Shown here in pieces: positions 37,416 through 50,714 of a stretch of 64,000 bases of DNA; positions within the stretch are counted from its first letter, which is position 1; the number at the start of each line of letters is the position of its first letter. Source of the stretch: Candolleomyces eurysporus (taxonomy: Eukaryota; Basidiomycota; Agaricomycetes; Agaricales; Psathyrellaceae); contig JANBPK010000749.1 of NCBI GenBank assembly GCA_027579435.1, positions 1-64,000 on the forward strand, read 5' to 3'. The notes under the pieces were generated by a model. That model was not told the DNA's origin. It made no database searches and saw nothing but the letters and a program-made list of their open reading frames with translations. The translations under genes were made by a program, and so were the position numbers.

Positions 37416-38305
37416 ATGATTTTCGCTTTTCCGGCCCTCATCTCACAACTTGCTTGGATATTTCAACAACCTACGGCTTTGCTTTATTTTTATGGTGCCC
37501 CTTTGTGCTGTGTACATCTCCACGTCCCGTTCTCCCCTTCCCATCGGNTTTTTTTTTCACTGGAAACTGTTGCGTTTTGTTTCCGTATTCTCTCATTTCT
37601 TTTTCTTAACTATTCTCTCGTGCTGTGCTCGTCGTGACCATGTTTCCCATTTCCCATTGCTGCCGCTATTGTACCACTCCTCTTCAATTACTTTCTCTAC
37701 TTCCATCTCTTTTTCTGGGACAGGTTAGCTTAATTACTACCTAGCGCCCTTTATACCATCGCCTAATTGTGCTTCTTTGATACCGTTGAGGTCGAAACTC
37801 AGTTTTGCAGCGCGTACTCGCCTGAACGCAGTGTCGATATCCATGATCCCATCCATCCCTTCCATTCATTAATTCAAAGCCCGCCTAGTGCCCGGACATC
37901 TTTCCTACCCTGCTTCTGTTTCTGGTTTCTTCAATTTTCTTCGCCTATGAAACAAATGCTTCCACACTACACTGTCCTTTTCGCTTCCACATACGAGCTA
38001 TGTTCCGTCACTTCTCTTTTCACTGCTCGCTTACTGGTACTCTCTGGTTAAAGATCGATCGTTTTTAGTTCACCTGTACGTACGATACATATTTGTCTAA
38101 GCCACTGTCCATTTTCCCCCTCCTTATCGGTTTTTTGAGATGGGTATCATCGTATACACAATATGGCGCCCTACTGAATACATGGTCTACTACGGAAATG
38201 AATAGGTCTCAATTAGAACCGACGTGCTGTAAGCCATGAGGCGCATGATGCGGATTGGGCGAGCAAGCTGGTTTTCTGGGCCAAAGGTTAGACCTGCATG
38301 ATGCC
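37416..38305. other. 3' flank of the Msb1-type gene
   Basis: T- and C-rich, with no coding pattern. An N (37549) precedes a T-run. It probably contains the 3' UTR; nothing else is recognised. Confidence 0.5.
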
Positions 38306-38311
38306 TATATA
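38306..38311 (+). promoter_or_regulatory. TATA-like element of the 5S gene
   Basis: TATATA lies 24-29 bases before the first base of the 5S rRNA, a usual spacing for TFIIIB placement at fungal Pol III genes. Confidence 0.55.
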
Positions 38312-38334
38312 GGAGGATTTTTAGCTTCTCAGGT

Positions 38335-38453
38335 ATCCACGGCCATAGGACTCTGAAAGCACCGCATCCCGTCCGATCTGCGCAGTTAACCAGAGTGCCG
38401 CCTAGTTAGTACCACGGTNGGGGGACCACGCGGGAATCCTGGGTGCTGTGGTT
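38335..38453 (+). rRNA. 5S ribosomal RNA
   Basis: The sequence from ATCCACGGCCATAGGACTCT to GGGTGCTGTGGTT is a complete fungal 5S rRNA: 118 bases plus one surplus N at 38419. It keeps the ends that pair into helix I, the loop with CATCCCGTCCGATCTG and the internal control region AGTTAACCAGAGTGC. It is transcribed by RNA polymerase III and joins the large ribosomal subunit. It stands alone between protein genes, not in an rDNA repeat, as is common for dispersed 5S genes in some fungi. Confidence 0.95.
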
Positions 38454-38463
38454 CTCNTTTTTC
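38454..38463 (+). terminator. Pol III terminator after 5S
   Basis: CTC then an N and five T directly follow the 5S 3' end on the sense strand, as expected for Pol III termination. Confidence 0.7.
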
Positions 38464-38814
38464 TCTGATTTTATTTTGATCTTTTATTTTATCTTTCTTT
38501 GACTGAGTCTTGGGCAGGCTACGAATAACTCAAAGGGAAGCTCAACTCAGACAGTCGACGACATCGTCGAGCGTAAACTGGGTGATCATAACGAGTGAGG
38601 TGTTACAGGTGTTACAGGCTGCCGGAAATAGTAGTACACGTTGGGTCAGGTGTCGCTGATAAATAGAGCATAAACATAGCCNGGGGGGGGGGAGGGGATA
38701 GGAATGAGCGAAGTGGAGGGTTTTAGAACGGCAGGTGATATAAACCAAACAGGAAAAGAAGGCAGAAGAACAGAAAGAAAGGTAGCACTGGCAAGAAACA
38801 CAGAGTCGAGGTGG

Positions 38815-39831
38815 CTATTTCTGGCCCGTATCCAAGCTCGCGTTCTTCTTCCTCATCTCTGGAGGTAGAGGAATAGTCCACTTCTCAATCAAAACAATCG
38901 AGCGGTTCGACGTCTTGATCTCACTGTTCTCCTGGGGTGGCCGGGGAACAGCTAAATATGTAGGGGTAGACATTGGAGCGACACTGTTGATGCGACGCTT
39001 TGGAATATCCCTGCGTTCCTCCACGGGGACCGCAGACGCACCAGTCTCAGGAGAAGGCTCCTGGTCCTTGGGGATGGGTTGGTAGTCGGGTCCATAGAGA
39101 AGAGTTCCAAGTCGCTGTTTCTCAACCAAGTTCTTGAGCTCCTGGTCTACGTATTTCTCGTCCTCGATGGCATCTGCAACAACAGTCAATACCTTTCGTT
39201 CGTGCTCCGAGACATAAAGATGCCGGTTAGCTAGATAGTGGATGACTGAAGCTGCGTTAAGACGAGAGGGCTGGGGTGGAAGAGGCTTGGACTTGTTGCC
39301 ACGGATGGGAGTCGACTTCTGCTTAGCCGTATCTAACGCAGCGCTGGTCGACAGTGACTTCACGGGCTTAGATTCAGAAGTAGAGCTTGAGGCAGAAGCG
39401 TTGGTAGACACGCTAGACAGTGCAGTGTTCGATGAGATTGGGGAAGGCCGAGTGGCAGAGATTTTCTGCACATTCAACGGAGCCACCTTCCCAAAACTAG
39501 GGCCTCGTGCATGGCGCCGTTGGTCAGGAGGAGACCCTGACCGTTGCACTTCGGTAAGAAGACGAGGTGGACTGCCGTTCTGCGCTAGTCCGGTCCCATC
39601 CTCGAAATCTAGGATGATAGAATGCATACGGCCTGCAAGAGCGTGGCGCTTGACTTGAGCTTTGAGGTCTTCATGATCATGTAAGTTCACCTCGGCCCTA
39701 GAAATCAGTGCGTCAAACAGCGTAGGCCTGCGGACGAAAGACATGATCACTTACAGGAGCGAGAGGAGTTGCTCCTCAACGAGTGTCAACCGATTTTCCC
39801 GAGCCAGAGGCTCGGAAGGCTTCGTGCCCAT
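38815..39831 (-). CDS. Unrecognised fungal protein, paralogue A
   Basis: Exon 39831-39755 is joined over a 57-base intron to 39697-38815, giving 319 residues. The acceptor was chosen because it restores alignment with paralogue B at 43359-44742. Two conserved parts flank a Ser-rich linker. The first is an N-terminal helical segment of about 60 residues (LTLVEEQLLSLL, then DLKAQVKRHALAGRMHSII). The second is a C-terminal helical segment of about 70 residues (HERKVLTVVADAI, then DQELKNLVEKQRLGTLLYG). The linker carries Pro-rich PLPPQP motifs. No catalytic motif, signal or membrane segment is seen. It looks like an intracellular adaptor with two helical modules; the function is unknown. Confidence 0.75.
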
Positions 39832-40343
39832 CGCAGAAACAGTCGCCGGCGAATAACAAAGTCCAGTGGCTCGTCAATGTGTGTTTTTGGTTCAGTGAAG
39901 TAGCCGAAGGTGGTGGTGAAGAGGAAAATGCAAAACCGATTGTTTAAACACACCGCTCTAAATCGTCGATCAATACGTCGGAAGAATTAAACAAACGCTT
40001 CATTGAATCCTTTAAAAGGAATTGGCAAAAGGACAAAGCTTCTCTATGGTACACGAGGGTCCAATATGACGATATTGGCGTTGATTGGACCATCCCAGTT
40101 CCCATGAAACACCTCTCNGCCGGCCGCCTTGTACTGGGAATTCTGTCCAGGTACTCGTAATGGAAAGCTCGTCCAAATACTAGAAATTTTGGAAATTCGG
40201 ACCCCAGCAATTCCATTGATGCTGGCTAGTAGCTGCATAATGCCCGGGACCGTGAAACTGCAGGCTGGCGAAAGAGGCACAGGCGTTGCTATCAGCTCGA
40301 GAACCTTGGAGTGACGTTCTCTACCGACGGTGTCTAGACAGAG
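39832..40343. other. Divergent spacer, paralogue A / Crinkler-like gene
   Basis: Promoter region for both genes. An N at 40118. From about 40300 on, the sequence resembles that at 42990-43200, so duplicated sequence begins before the Crinkler-like ATG. Confidence 0.45.
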
Positions 40344-42513
40344 ATGAAGGGTGCGATTTTGGTATTCGAGTTCCTCTTCGGGCAGTTAAGGAAAAGCGTC
40401 CAAGAACCAGTCGGTTCCAGTCCATATATCGACCTGACTTCAATTTCTGCGTTCAAAGAGGAGCAGCGCCCGGATTTCCCGATACCGGAGGCTGTGCACA
40501 TACGAATTTCAAACATCCATACTTTCTCCCAATCTTTCACCACAGCAGCAATGTCAGCAACAGCCGCAAAAATGGAGGAGCTTTGGAGCATTGCCTGGGT
40601 CCAAAAAGATAGAACCCGACTCTATTCCAGTCTCCATGGCGGTCCCTTGCTTCTCAACAGAATCCTGGAGATTGGCCCAGACCATCCAACCAAAGTCTTA
40701 GTCCGACAAGAATACTTACGAGCCTTAGAAGACGCTGCGATGTGGTTCTCAGGGCAAGGAACCGACCAAATTCCGACGATATACGATGAGGAGGACCTAT
40801 CATGGCAGCATTGGTTTTCTGACGAATCATCGTCGGAAATGACGGCCAACACTCGACCAGACAGGGACTATGGCGTTTCACTCAGCGACTTGACCTCAGA
40901 GCTTTTGGAAGAAGCAATGCACCGTCCCTACGACTTTGTTCAACGTCGCTACGCATTCTTTGTGACAGGAAGTGCAGGCATCGGTGTGTCTATGACTGAT
41001 CTTCCAANCCCCCCCAGTCTCCTGAAAACATCTTTGTAGGAAAAACACTGTGGTTGCATTTCGTACTTGTGGAGCGGCTGCTCAGGAATCTCCCTACGCT
41101 TCTTCAATTCGAACACAAGCGGATCTATTATTTCAGCAAAGATGGCGCGTCCATAATCTTTCCCGAAGACAACCCCAAGGACCGTCAACTTGTGGCGGAG
41201 ATGAAACAGGACGTTTGGTACCTTTTTCACTCCAACGAATTCAATTTATCACCATCATACGCTGTTTTGGCATCTGACCTTCCCGTCATTCAAGTTGGAC
41301 TCCCCTTGTGCAAACACTTTCGATGGCATAGGAAAATCACTCCAACCTGCATCTTCTGGGTCATGAAGCCGACCACATCGAGTGAGGTTCTCCAGATGTA
41401 AGCCCTTTGTTTCGCATCCCAATTCAAACATCATGAATGAGCTCTCTCACGCTAACTACCATGCAATTTAGGCGGAGTATCCAAGACACCAGCCTGTGGC
41501 CAGATGCCCTCACAATAACGGACGCCATGGTCTCCAGCTTCTGCAGCCTTTACGGTCCTTCTGCCCGCAATGTTTTCAAGTATGCAAAGAATCCCGACGC
41601 GTACAGGGAGCTGCTCAAACAGCGACTCACGAGACTGGACCGCGTGAAGCGCTTCGAGTCGCTCATTTCTCATGCCCAATGGTTCAGATTTGGGTTCGTG
41701 CAGCAACAAGACATGGAAGGGTTGAAAATGATCGTCGGTGTTTACCCAGGCCCCAGTCGTGACGACATTCGCGTCAATGTGCTGACGATGGAAATTTTCC
41801 AAATGATAGTCAAGGCATTGGGATGGGAGTGGGATGTACGGTTGATATCGACCTATCTATCTTTCCGCGAAGAATCAGGGTCGGTTGGTGTCGCAGGTTA
41901 TATGCTTGAAAGCTCTGTTCGAAGAGCGCTCATGTGTGGAGGTCAATGGAAGGGGAGGCTCATGCATCACTCCAAACTTAACGATAACACGTACACCGAC
42001 GATCCTGCGGAGGCGCCGGCTGAGACTCTGGGCGACCAAGTGCAACCTCACCTAACTTCAGCCCCAAAACCTGATTCATCGGGGGTAGTCTGGCTTCGTG
42101 TTGGCCCTGGTGTTTCCGTTGCTCCCACAGAAGACCCTTATTTTATGCCCGTTCCAGCTCCTTCACTCCTAGATTCTGCCACGGCAGATAGCCTTTCCTT
42201 CGGCAACCTATCCTTTCAGCCTACCCTCATCTCACCGACGAGTCACGCTCAATACCCTGGCTTCACCTCCCTCATCGTTGATCCTGGAAAGAAGGTTATA
42301 ACTATCTTCCAGTGCACCCGTTGGCCTAAACTTGGGCCTGGCACTATCTTCGACAAGTTGGCTGTGAAGCTGTGTCAAGGACAAGGGTATAGCATTTTTT
42401 ACGTCTTCGCCACCGACGGGGCACCTCGAACCCCGTTTGTCAAGGTACCGACTTTTCCCCCAGCGATTGACAAGTACATCGAAAAGAAGGTGCATGTTTG
42501 CATTGGTGGATGA
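40344..42513 (+). CDS. Crinkler/RHS-like ATPase protein
   Basis: The exons are 40344-40983, 41040-41397 and 41472-42513, in phase, giving 679 residues. An alternative start at 40551 lacks the first 69 residues. Residues 209-216 form a P-loop (GSAGIGKT), split by intron 1 inside the second-last Gly codon, followed by WLHFVLVERLL. The order P-loop ATPase, VLASDLPV then FRWHRK and FWVMKPTTSSEVL, then a C-terminal unit with ITIFQCTRW, follows Crinkler-type (CRN) and trypanosomal RHS proteins. In those the terminal domain is related to restriction-endonuclease folds. The classical CRN N-terminal ubiquitin-like header is not visible. Such proteins are thought to act in the nucleus in host interaction or inter-element conflict; the role here is inferred. 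No secretion signal is seen. Confidence 0.7.
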
Positions 42514-42889
42514 TCGATATTGAAATCTTAGATACTTATGAGCTACTTAATTATCAGTGCTCCATACTTACTGTACGTGCCCGACTGTAATACTGAGCCA
42601 CCTAATTGAACGCTAAACATTCTTTCGCATCATATTGATTCATTGTTAAGGTGGATTTCCTCTCGTAACCATTCTTGTTCTTTGCATGTCACCACGACCA
42701 TGTAATCGACACTCTTGAGTCCCAATCTAAACATTTCATGCCCCCTTTCCTTTTCCTGAAGAACTCGTGCAGTCTCCTGCCTAAGGCCAACGATGTCCCG
42801 CGATTAGAGACATCCAGGTTCGACAGAACCCTCCCAGCTTTTGAAAGGGTTTTTCTGAATCTTGCAGCACTTTGTGGTGCTATTCCACT
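42514..42889. other. 3' flank of the Crinkler-like gene
   Basis: AT-rich spacer with no coding pattern; it leads into the duplicated fragment that follows. Confidence 0.4.
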
Positions 42890-43211
42890 AGACAACTTTC
42901 TAGCCAACGACTACGACGATAGCGTGGTGCTGGATTATCGCGAATTTGAGCGAGAGGACGGTGACAGGCGTCGCTGTCAGCTCGGGGACCTTGGGGTAAC
43001 GTTCTTAAGCTGTTGTCTAGACAGAGACGAGGGATGTGATTTGGTAGTCGATTTCCTCTTCGAGCGGTTAGGTAGAAGCGTTCAAGAACCAGTCGGTTCT
43101 GGTTCAATTAGTACTCGAGCTGGGAAGCGGCTTCTGAACATTCTCGACCTCACTTCAATTTCCGCATTCGAAAAGGAGAAAGACACTCGCCATTTCCTAA
43201 CCCAAGACTGA
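42890..43211 (+). pseudogene. Partial duplicate of the Crinkler-like 5' end
   Basis: Aligns with about 40290-40490. Shared blocks are the TGTCTAGACAGAGA stretch, the VFEFLF/VDFLFE-type segment, SVQEPVGS and DLTSISAF, with about 30 extra bases inserted after VGSGS. It is open for 178 codons from 42675 but lacks the ATPase and C-terminal parts, ending at the TGA at 43209. It is a truncated second copy, not a working gene. Confidence 0.6.
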
Positions 43212-43358
43212 AGGAAAACTACCTTGGAACGGCGGAAGACGATGTGGTGCTTGGGATGATGCCTGCAAGGTTAATCAAGCTGTAAATCAATTCAAAGCAT
43301 AGAGCATATTATAAAAGATAGTAGATAAATAGTTTGCTTGTGCGCTGCGACTTTATGC

Positions 43359-44742
43359 TCAATTCTTACTCCTAGGCTGCCCCGTACAAGTTCTTCCTTG
43401 AAACCCGTCCTTCGACGCATTCCTCGGTGAATACAAGCCAACATTCTTCTCCTCATCATCGCTATTCCCGGGACTCTGGATAACCACAACGGCCCTATTC
43501 TCCTTCGGATTCGACCTTCGCCTCCTATGACCCATCGTCCCCTTGGACTTGATCGGAGGACCAGACGGAGCCGAGCTCCGACTCGCCGACCGACCCAGCG
43601 AATGCTGCTTCTCCCTCATCTCGAACGCAGCCTTGAGCGACGTATTCGTCTCCACTCGATCGACCCTCTCCTCATAATCGCCAAACAAAACCCTCCCAAG
43701 ACTTTGTTTCTCCACAAACTCCCTCAGTTCCCTATCCACGATAAGCGGATGATCGAAAGCATCTATCACGTCCGCCACGACCGTCAACACCCTCCTTGCC
43801 CGGTCAGAGACAATCGTTGTTCGTGCGGCCAAGGTCCGAAGGACAACCGAAGGAATGAGCTCTGGAAGTGGCTTATCTTCGAAACCAAAGGCCCCCGTCG
43901 TAGGGGTAGGGGTAGGGGTAGCGTCCGGGGGGAGCGGAGGCAGAGGTTTATTCTTGTCGCTCTTCCAAGGCATCTTGGCTTTCCCCTTCGCATGCCTCGT
44001 CGTTGGAGTCCCAGTAGAGTTTGACTTGACCAGCTTGTAATGGCCGGCTGATAAACCCGAGGGCGAGATCGGGGTCGAGGACGGCAACGGGGACGGCAAC
44101 GTGAACGGTCGCATGACGACTCTATCGATGCTCAAAGGCGCGATACTGGGCTTCGGGGCGCGCCCTCCTTGCCCCTGCTGCCCATAGCCATTCGCATGAC
44201 CGCCACTCATATGCCCACTATGCCCCGAATCAGACACCGACACCGACACCGACACCGACCGCTTCATCGTCGGCTTCGCAGCAAATAGCGGACTCGGAAG
44301 AGGCGGAAGAGGAGGGACAGGTGGGATCACAGGCGCCTTCCTCGACTTCGAGCTCGACCTCGAAACACCGGCCTCCGCATCCTGCGCCAACTCGCCCCTC
44401 AGAANGTGGTGAATTATACACTGGCACTTCATCCTCGCAATCCCTGATTATCGCACGCATCCGACTCGCAAGCCCATGCCGCCTCACTTGATTCTTGATA
44501 TCCGCCTCGGTCTTCGTTTCGCCAAAATTCAGCTCGCCACTGAGAAGAGAAGGGAAAAAGGAACGGCCGGTAAGTTAACATGAAACGCGGAGGTACTAAT
44601 GAAGGGGGAGTGAAATGAAGAAAAGCGATCGATATAGCACTCACATTAACGAGAGAAGCTGCTGTTCGACATACGTCAACCTGTTCACGCTCAGGCGCGA
44701 ACTCTCCTCCTCATAACGACGATCGTTATTCTTCTTCGACAT
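43359..44742 (-). CDS. Unrecognised fungal protein, paralogue B
   Basis: Exon 44742-44645 is joined over a 105-base intron to 44539-43359, giving 425 residues once the N at 44405 is dropped. It shares with paralogue A the N-terminal segment (RLTYVEQQLLSL, then IKNQVRRHGLASRMRAIIRD) and the C-terminal segment (RARRVLTVVADVIDAF, then VEKQSLGRVLFGDYE). Its linker is longer and has Pro-rich runs (PPVPPLPPLPSP, PLPPLPP) and a simple Ser-Val repeat encoded by a GTGTCG-type tandem repeat near 44230-44260. A basic segment (MGHRRRRSNPK) near the end could be a nuclear signal. It shows that the two genes flank the Crinkler-like locus as a duplicated pair. Confidence 0.75.
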
Positions 44743-45740
44743 CACCGTACGTATACCGGATAGTACGGATGACGGATATTTGCAAACACCAAAGGAAGTA
44801 GCCCTATTCAAGTCGCAAAGGTTATTATCGCAAAGAATAGAAAGAAAGGTAAGCAAAAATGAGAGAGTGATAGAGAGAACGGGTCTCAAATGGAAGGAAG
44901 AAAGCAAGGATGGTGGGATAGATCGAAAGAACCGGAAGAAAGNAAAAAAAAAGTAGCACCAAACACTCAACGGAGCTCCAACTTATACCTCCCCAGCCGG
45001 TGCCATTTTCTCGGAGCCACAATCAAAACAAACGTCCGCCCATGTACCAAGCGCAGTGGCTGAATGGCCGTGAATGAACGACCCACTCGCTTGGCTTGGA
45101 ACCAGCAATTGGGTACCTCCAAGACGCAAAACGAACAATGAAGCAAGCAAGAAAAAGGTAGAGGAAAAAAGCTCACTGTGTCCTGTTCGCCGCTGATCAG
45201 GATGAGAATGTGGTCCAAACGTGCCAGGACACTGGATGCCCTGTCGAAGCCACACATGAAAACATGATCCTTTGTTTCAGGTGGAGTCAAACATAAACGT
45301 GTGGCTTTGACTGCGACTGAGACTGAGCTTGGCATAGCCACAACCACACCCAACCCAGAAAAGGCAACAAACAGGAAAGGAGAAGCAGGTGCTTGGACTG
45401 CGCTAGACAGCTCTAGAGTCAGCACCTTTAATGGAACAGAGATCTGGTACGCACCTAGTGCTCCAAAAGACCCTGCCCTCCAAATACACGATCAAAAAAC
45501 GCAAGCCCGGGAAGAGGGACGATCACCGATGAAGCGACAGACGGGGGGCCGGAAGGAACGGAACGAAAATGACTGCACAACATTATAACATTTCTTTTCG
45601 TATACTCGCTCGCGCACACATAAGATAAAAACCGAAAACATCGATGGTAAAAAGCGGACAACAATGACGAACGCTGGAGGGACCGACCAACAAAGTCCAA
45701 AAGAACCACGAAAAAGCCACACTGCATGCCAAATAAAAGC
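44743..45740. other. Spacer between paralogue B and CDK1
   Basis: About 1 kb with an N at 44943 beside an A-run. Only overlapping open frames without splice support occur. It should hold the promoter of paralogue B and the 3' UTR of CDK1. Confidence 0.45.
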
Positions 45741-47589
<1,849 letters not shown>

Positions 47590-48209
47590 GGCGACGATAG
47601 GCTGACTGGCGTAGACGGTGAGCTCGCTGGGATGCGATTGCTGTTCTGGGTGAGTGAGGACGGTAAGAAAGACCTCGAAGACGGGGAAAACGGCGAGCTG
47701 GGCGGCAAGGGCGCGGGGTGGTGGTGGTGGGTGTGAAAGATGGATTTGAGGGTATAAAGAGGGCCGTAGAGTGGTAAGGTCACGTAATAAGGTGAAANGG
47801 GGGGGACAAAGGTGGTTGGAAAGGTGGAAATTGGAGATGGCTGTCAGAAGGAGACGAAATCTCGCTTTTCCAGTTCCAGTCAAGCTGCCACCACGGCACA
47901 GCCACCGCTGCCTGTATCTCTCCGGCCATGTTTCGAGCCTTTTGGAATGCAAACTATATGTCTTTTCTCAAGCACGTAGCAACCATCTCTCATCATTATG
48001 CAGCCTATAGTCCCAACCTAGAACGACTTCTAATCTAAATCTACATATTCCCCGCCACATCTCTTCACCCCGGTCTGGGCCAATTGATTTCTTCGTCTGG
48101 GTGCCGTTTCGCTTTTGTGAGATCCACATATTGGCCCGGCCACGGTTCCGAGCCTGGAAGATCATCCGAGTCAGCGCTATCCCAACGCCACCATCCAGTG
48201 CACGACAGG
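47590..48209. promoter_or_regulatory. CDK1 upstream region / GPN1 3' flank
   Basis: About 620 bases between two genes on the same strand, with an N at 47799 beside a G-run. It includes a possible extra GPN1 exon at 48065-48180 that would add an ordered tail (ending NWPRPG), but its join is out of phase with the preceding exon. Confidence 0.4.
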
Positions 48210-49546
48210 TTACTCACTTCGATCAACGATATTGAAGTCTCCATCGTCATCCTCGTCCTCTTCTGCTTCTGGATCCCAGCGGTCCTGAGCCGCAAAGGCA
48301 GGATTTTTTGCACGATCAATGCTCAGATCTTTCATGACCCGGTTCATAGATTCTTCCTTGACAGCCCTCAGCGATTCTTCCTTTGCTTTGCGTGCACGTT
48401 CCAGCTCCGGCAGATAGTCCCTGCAAATCATCAGAAAACGAGGCAAATCGTGGAGCAAAAGGCGTGTACCTTTCGTATTCCTCTCTCGATGCCTCGACTG
48501 CATCGAAGAACTCCTTGATACCCTGACCTGTCACACTCGACACACCTACAGCCTAGGCACACGAATCAGCGAGCCGGAAACACGTTCTGTCGGAAGAGGT
48601 ACACACCTTGAGGTTTTTGTAAAACTCATCAAGCACGAGACTCATGCTGTTCATCAAACTGTTCATGTACGTCGGCTCGCCCTCCGCATCCCTGGTGCCG
48701 TCGTGGGTAGCAAGCGCACGTTGGAACTCTTCAAAGTCGGTCATCCACTCGAGGGCGAAGTCATGGGACTGCACATCAGTCTTGTTAAACACCAAGATGA
48801 AGGGTAGCTTCGTTTTGTATAGAATGCTAGAGGAGAGACAATGATAAGCTATATCATGACTATTCGTACAAACAATACGCACCTGCAAGCATACAGCATA
48901 TTCGACATAAATGTCGCTGGTGCCGTCGTCCTCGGGGTGTCGATAACATACGCCACCACCGTAGGCAACGAGGACGCAATCGCATCCGTAATGATAGATC
49001 CAGATGCCGACCAGGTGAAGATTTCAATCTGGCCAGGCGTATCCAGGATGACATGACTCGGTACCAACAATTAGCCTCGTCCTCGCAGTATCCAGAAGAA
49101 AGAAGACTTACTTCACCTCCTCCGCTCTTTTCTCCACCAGCCCCAGCACCTGATCAAACTTTGTCGTAAACAGATTGAGCGCAGTCAAAATCCCTCCATT
49201 AGGTCCCAGATTATACCTAAGCAGCAGGGTGGATTGGTGTTCAATGCCGCTCAAGCCTACCAGGGGAAGGGCGGGACAGCACGAACTGTTTCATGACCTC
49301 CTGATAGTCCACCGTGTCCCTGATATCGATATTGGCCTCATACGGCACATGGGTGACTGCAGGGTCGAGATTGAGGATATACGGCGGGGAGGGAGGGTCG
49401 AGGGAGTGGAGGTACGAATTGATTCTCTGGACAAAGGTCGATTTCCCCGCTCCAGCCATGCCAATCGTGATAATCGTCATCGGCTTCTTTTTGGTCGACC
49501 CCTCCGCTGGTCCCGCCGACGTTGTCGCTGACGATGACGCCTCCAT
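48210..49546 (-). CDS. npa3: GPN-loop GTPase 1 (Npa3/XAB1)
   Basis: The exons are 49546-49287, 49216-49112, 49056-48883, 48826-48607, 48552-48470 and 48420-48210, giving 350 residues. It shows a P-loop (GMAGAGKST), the diagnostic GPN motif ([16 protein letters not shown]), the switch/DTPGQIE block and the FNKTDV guanine-specificity motif. GPN1 with GPN3 brings assembled RNA polymerase II into the nucleus. The C-terminus is acidic ([12 protein letters not shown]) as in other fungal copies. The third exon uses a GAG acceptor, chosen because it gives HVILDTPGQ in frame. Its start lies 176 bases from the divergent SRA gene, so they share a promoter. Confidence 0.92.
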
Positions 49547-49721
49547 GGTAGGTAGCCGTCGTGACGAAAAAGAGGCCAGGGAAGATTACCTGAAATTGAT
49601 AATGGGAGGACCGTGGGAAACAAATGGTCATTGACGGTGACTTTATTCGACTCATTCGGCTCATAAACAATGTCTGTCTTCTTTTACGTCTTGCCGCGTC
49701 TCTTGACCTCTAACCACCACC

Positions 49722-50714
49722 ATGGCCATGGAACGCTGGTACGTAGAATCCCCTCCTCGCCTCTTTGAAGCTTGGTATTGACGTCTGACGACGACGACGA
49801 ACAGGCGTAAACAACTCTCTCAATCCGGTGGATATCTCGACGAGTCGAATATGCGCCTCGCCACCAGCGAGGCGAACCCCACAGGCCGCTCAGGCCCAAT
49901 CCCAGGCTACCCAGTTGGGAGCATGTTTGGCTCTAGGTGCGTCTAGCCTTTTTCTTTGCGTCCATCCATTCTCACTGAGTCAATGTTTGGACTCGGACGT
50001 CTGCCTTTGATCATTTTCACTGTTCAGAGCTGCCTGCTTAAAAGCACGCGTCCACGGAAAACCAGTTGCAGGAATCCACGGCTCCAAAGCCCACGGCGCG
50101 TACTCCATATGCTTGTCAAGCGGATACAAAGATGATGTCGATGACGGCGACTTTATGTGCGTTCCTTCCACCTCCAAGGCATCCCACAACTGACGATGCC
50201 CCTCCCATTCTCTTTTTCTTCTGTGGCACGATGCTACGAACAGCTTGTACACAGGAACAGGCGGTCAGCCCGACTCCTTCAATCGTTCAGGCGCATCCCA
50301 CGAATCCCCAGCACAAAGCGGGGACCAAACCTTTGACCACCCGGACAACGCCGCCCTCGCGATGAACGTTACCACCCAAAAACCCGTACGCGTCATCCGG
50401 GGACCCAATAGGGATTCGTCCTACGCTCCAGACAGAGGGTGCGTTTTCTTCCCAAAAACCTATCTGGTCTGCCTTATGCTCGAATCCCACCGCTCACCCC
50501 TTGTCCCCTTTTTCTTTACAATAAATAGATACCGCTACGACGGCTTATATACAGTCGAAAGGGCATATATGGTGAAGGGCCAGCGCGGACACCTGATCTG
50601 CCGGTACGAGCTTCGGGTGAGTACGCCGGGGTCATTATCTAAATATCAAGTACTCACGACTTCATATTTATCCAGCGCCTTCCAAACCAACCCCCCCTCC
50701 CTACACCGACCTAG
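49722..50714 (+). CDS. SRA (SAD/YDG) domain protein, stand-alone
   Basis: The exons are 49722-49738, 49805-49936, 50028-50156, 50244-50438, 50529-50616 and 50676-50714, giving 199 residues. Nearly the whole protein is one SRA domain. GYPVGSMFGSR opens it, then AGIHGSKAHGAYSICLSSG, DDVDDGDF, LYTGTGG, NVTTQKPVRVIRG, YRYDGLYTVERAY and CRYELRRLP. In UHRF1 this fold flips out 5-methylcytosine at hemimethylated CpG and guides the maintenance methyltransferase. Here the PHD, Tudor and RING parts are absent, as in many fungal single-domain versions. It implies that this fungus marks CpG sites, which bears on the CpG-poor tract at 60.8-64 kb. Confidence 0.92.

Noticed and set aside
39728..39754. 27-nt intron in paralogue A
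   Set aside because: Too short for fungal splicing; the next acceptor gives a 57-nt intron and restores alignment with paralogue B.
44967..45588. Possible small genes between paralogue B and CDK1
   Set aside because: The overlapping frames on both strands lack any recognisable domain or splice pattern.
48065..48182. Seventh GPN1 exon
   Set aside because: The frame looks coding, but the only acceptor gives the wrong phase, while the exon before it has an in-frame stop directly after the acidic tail.
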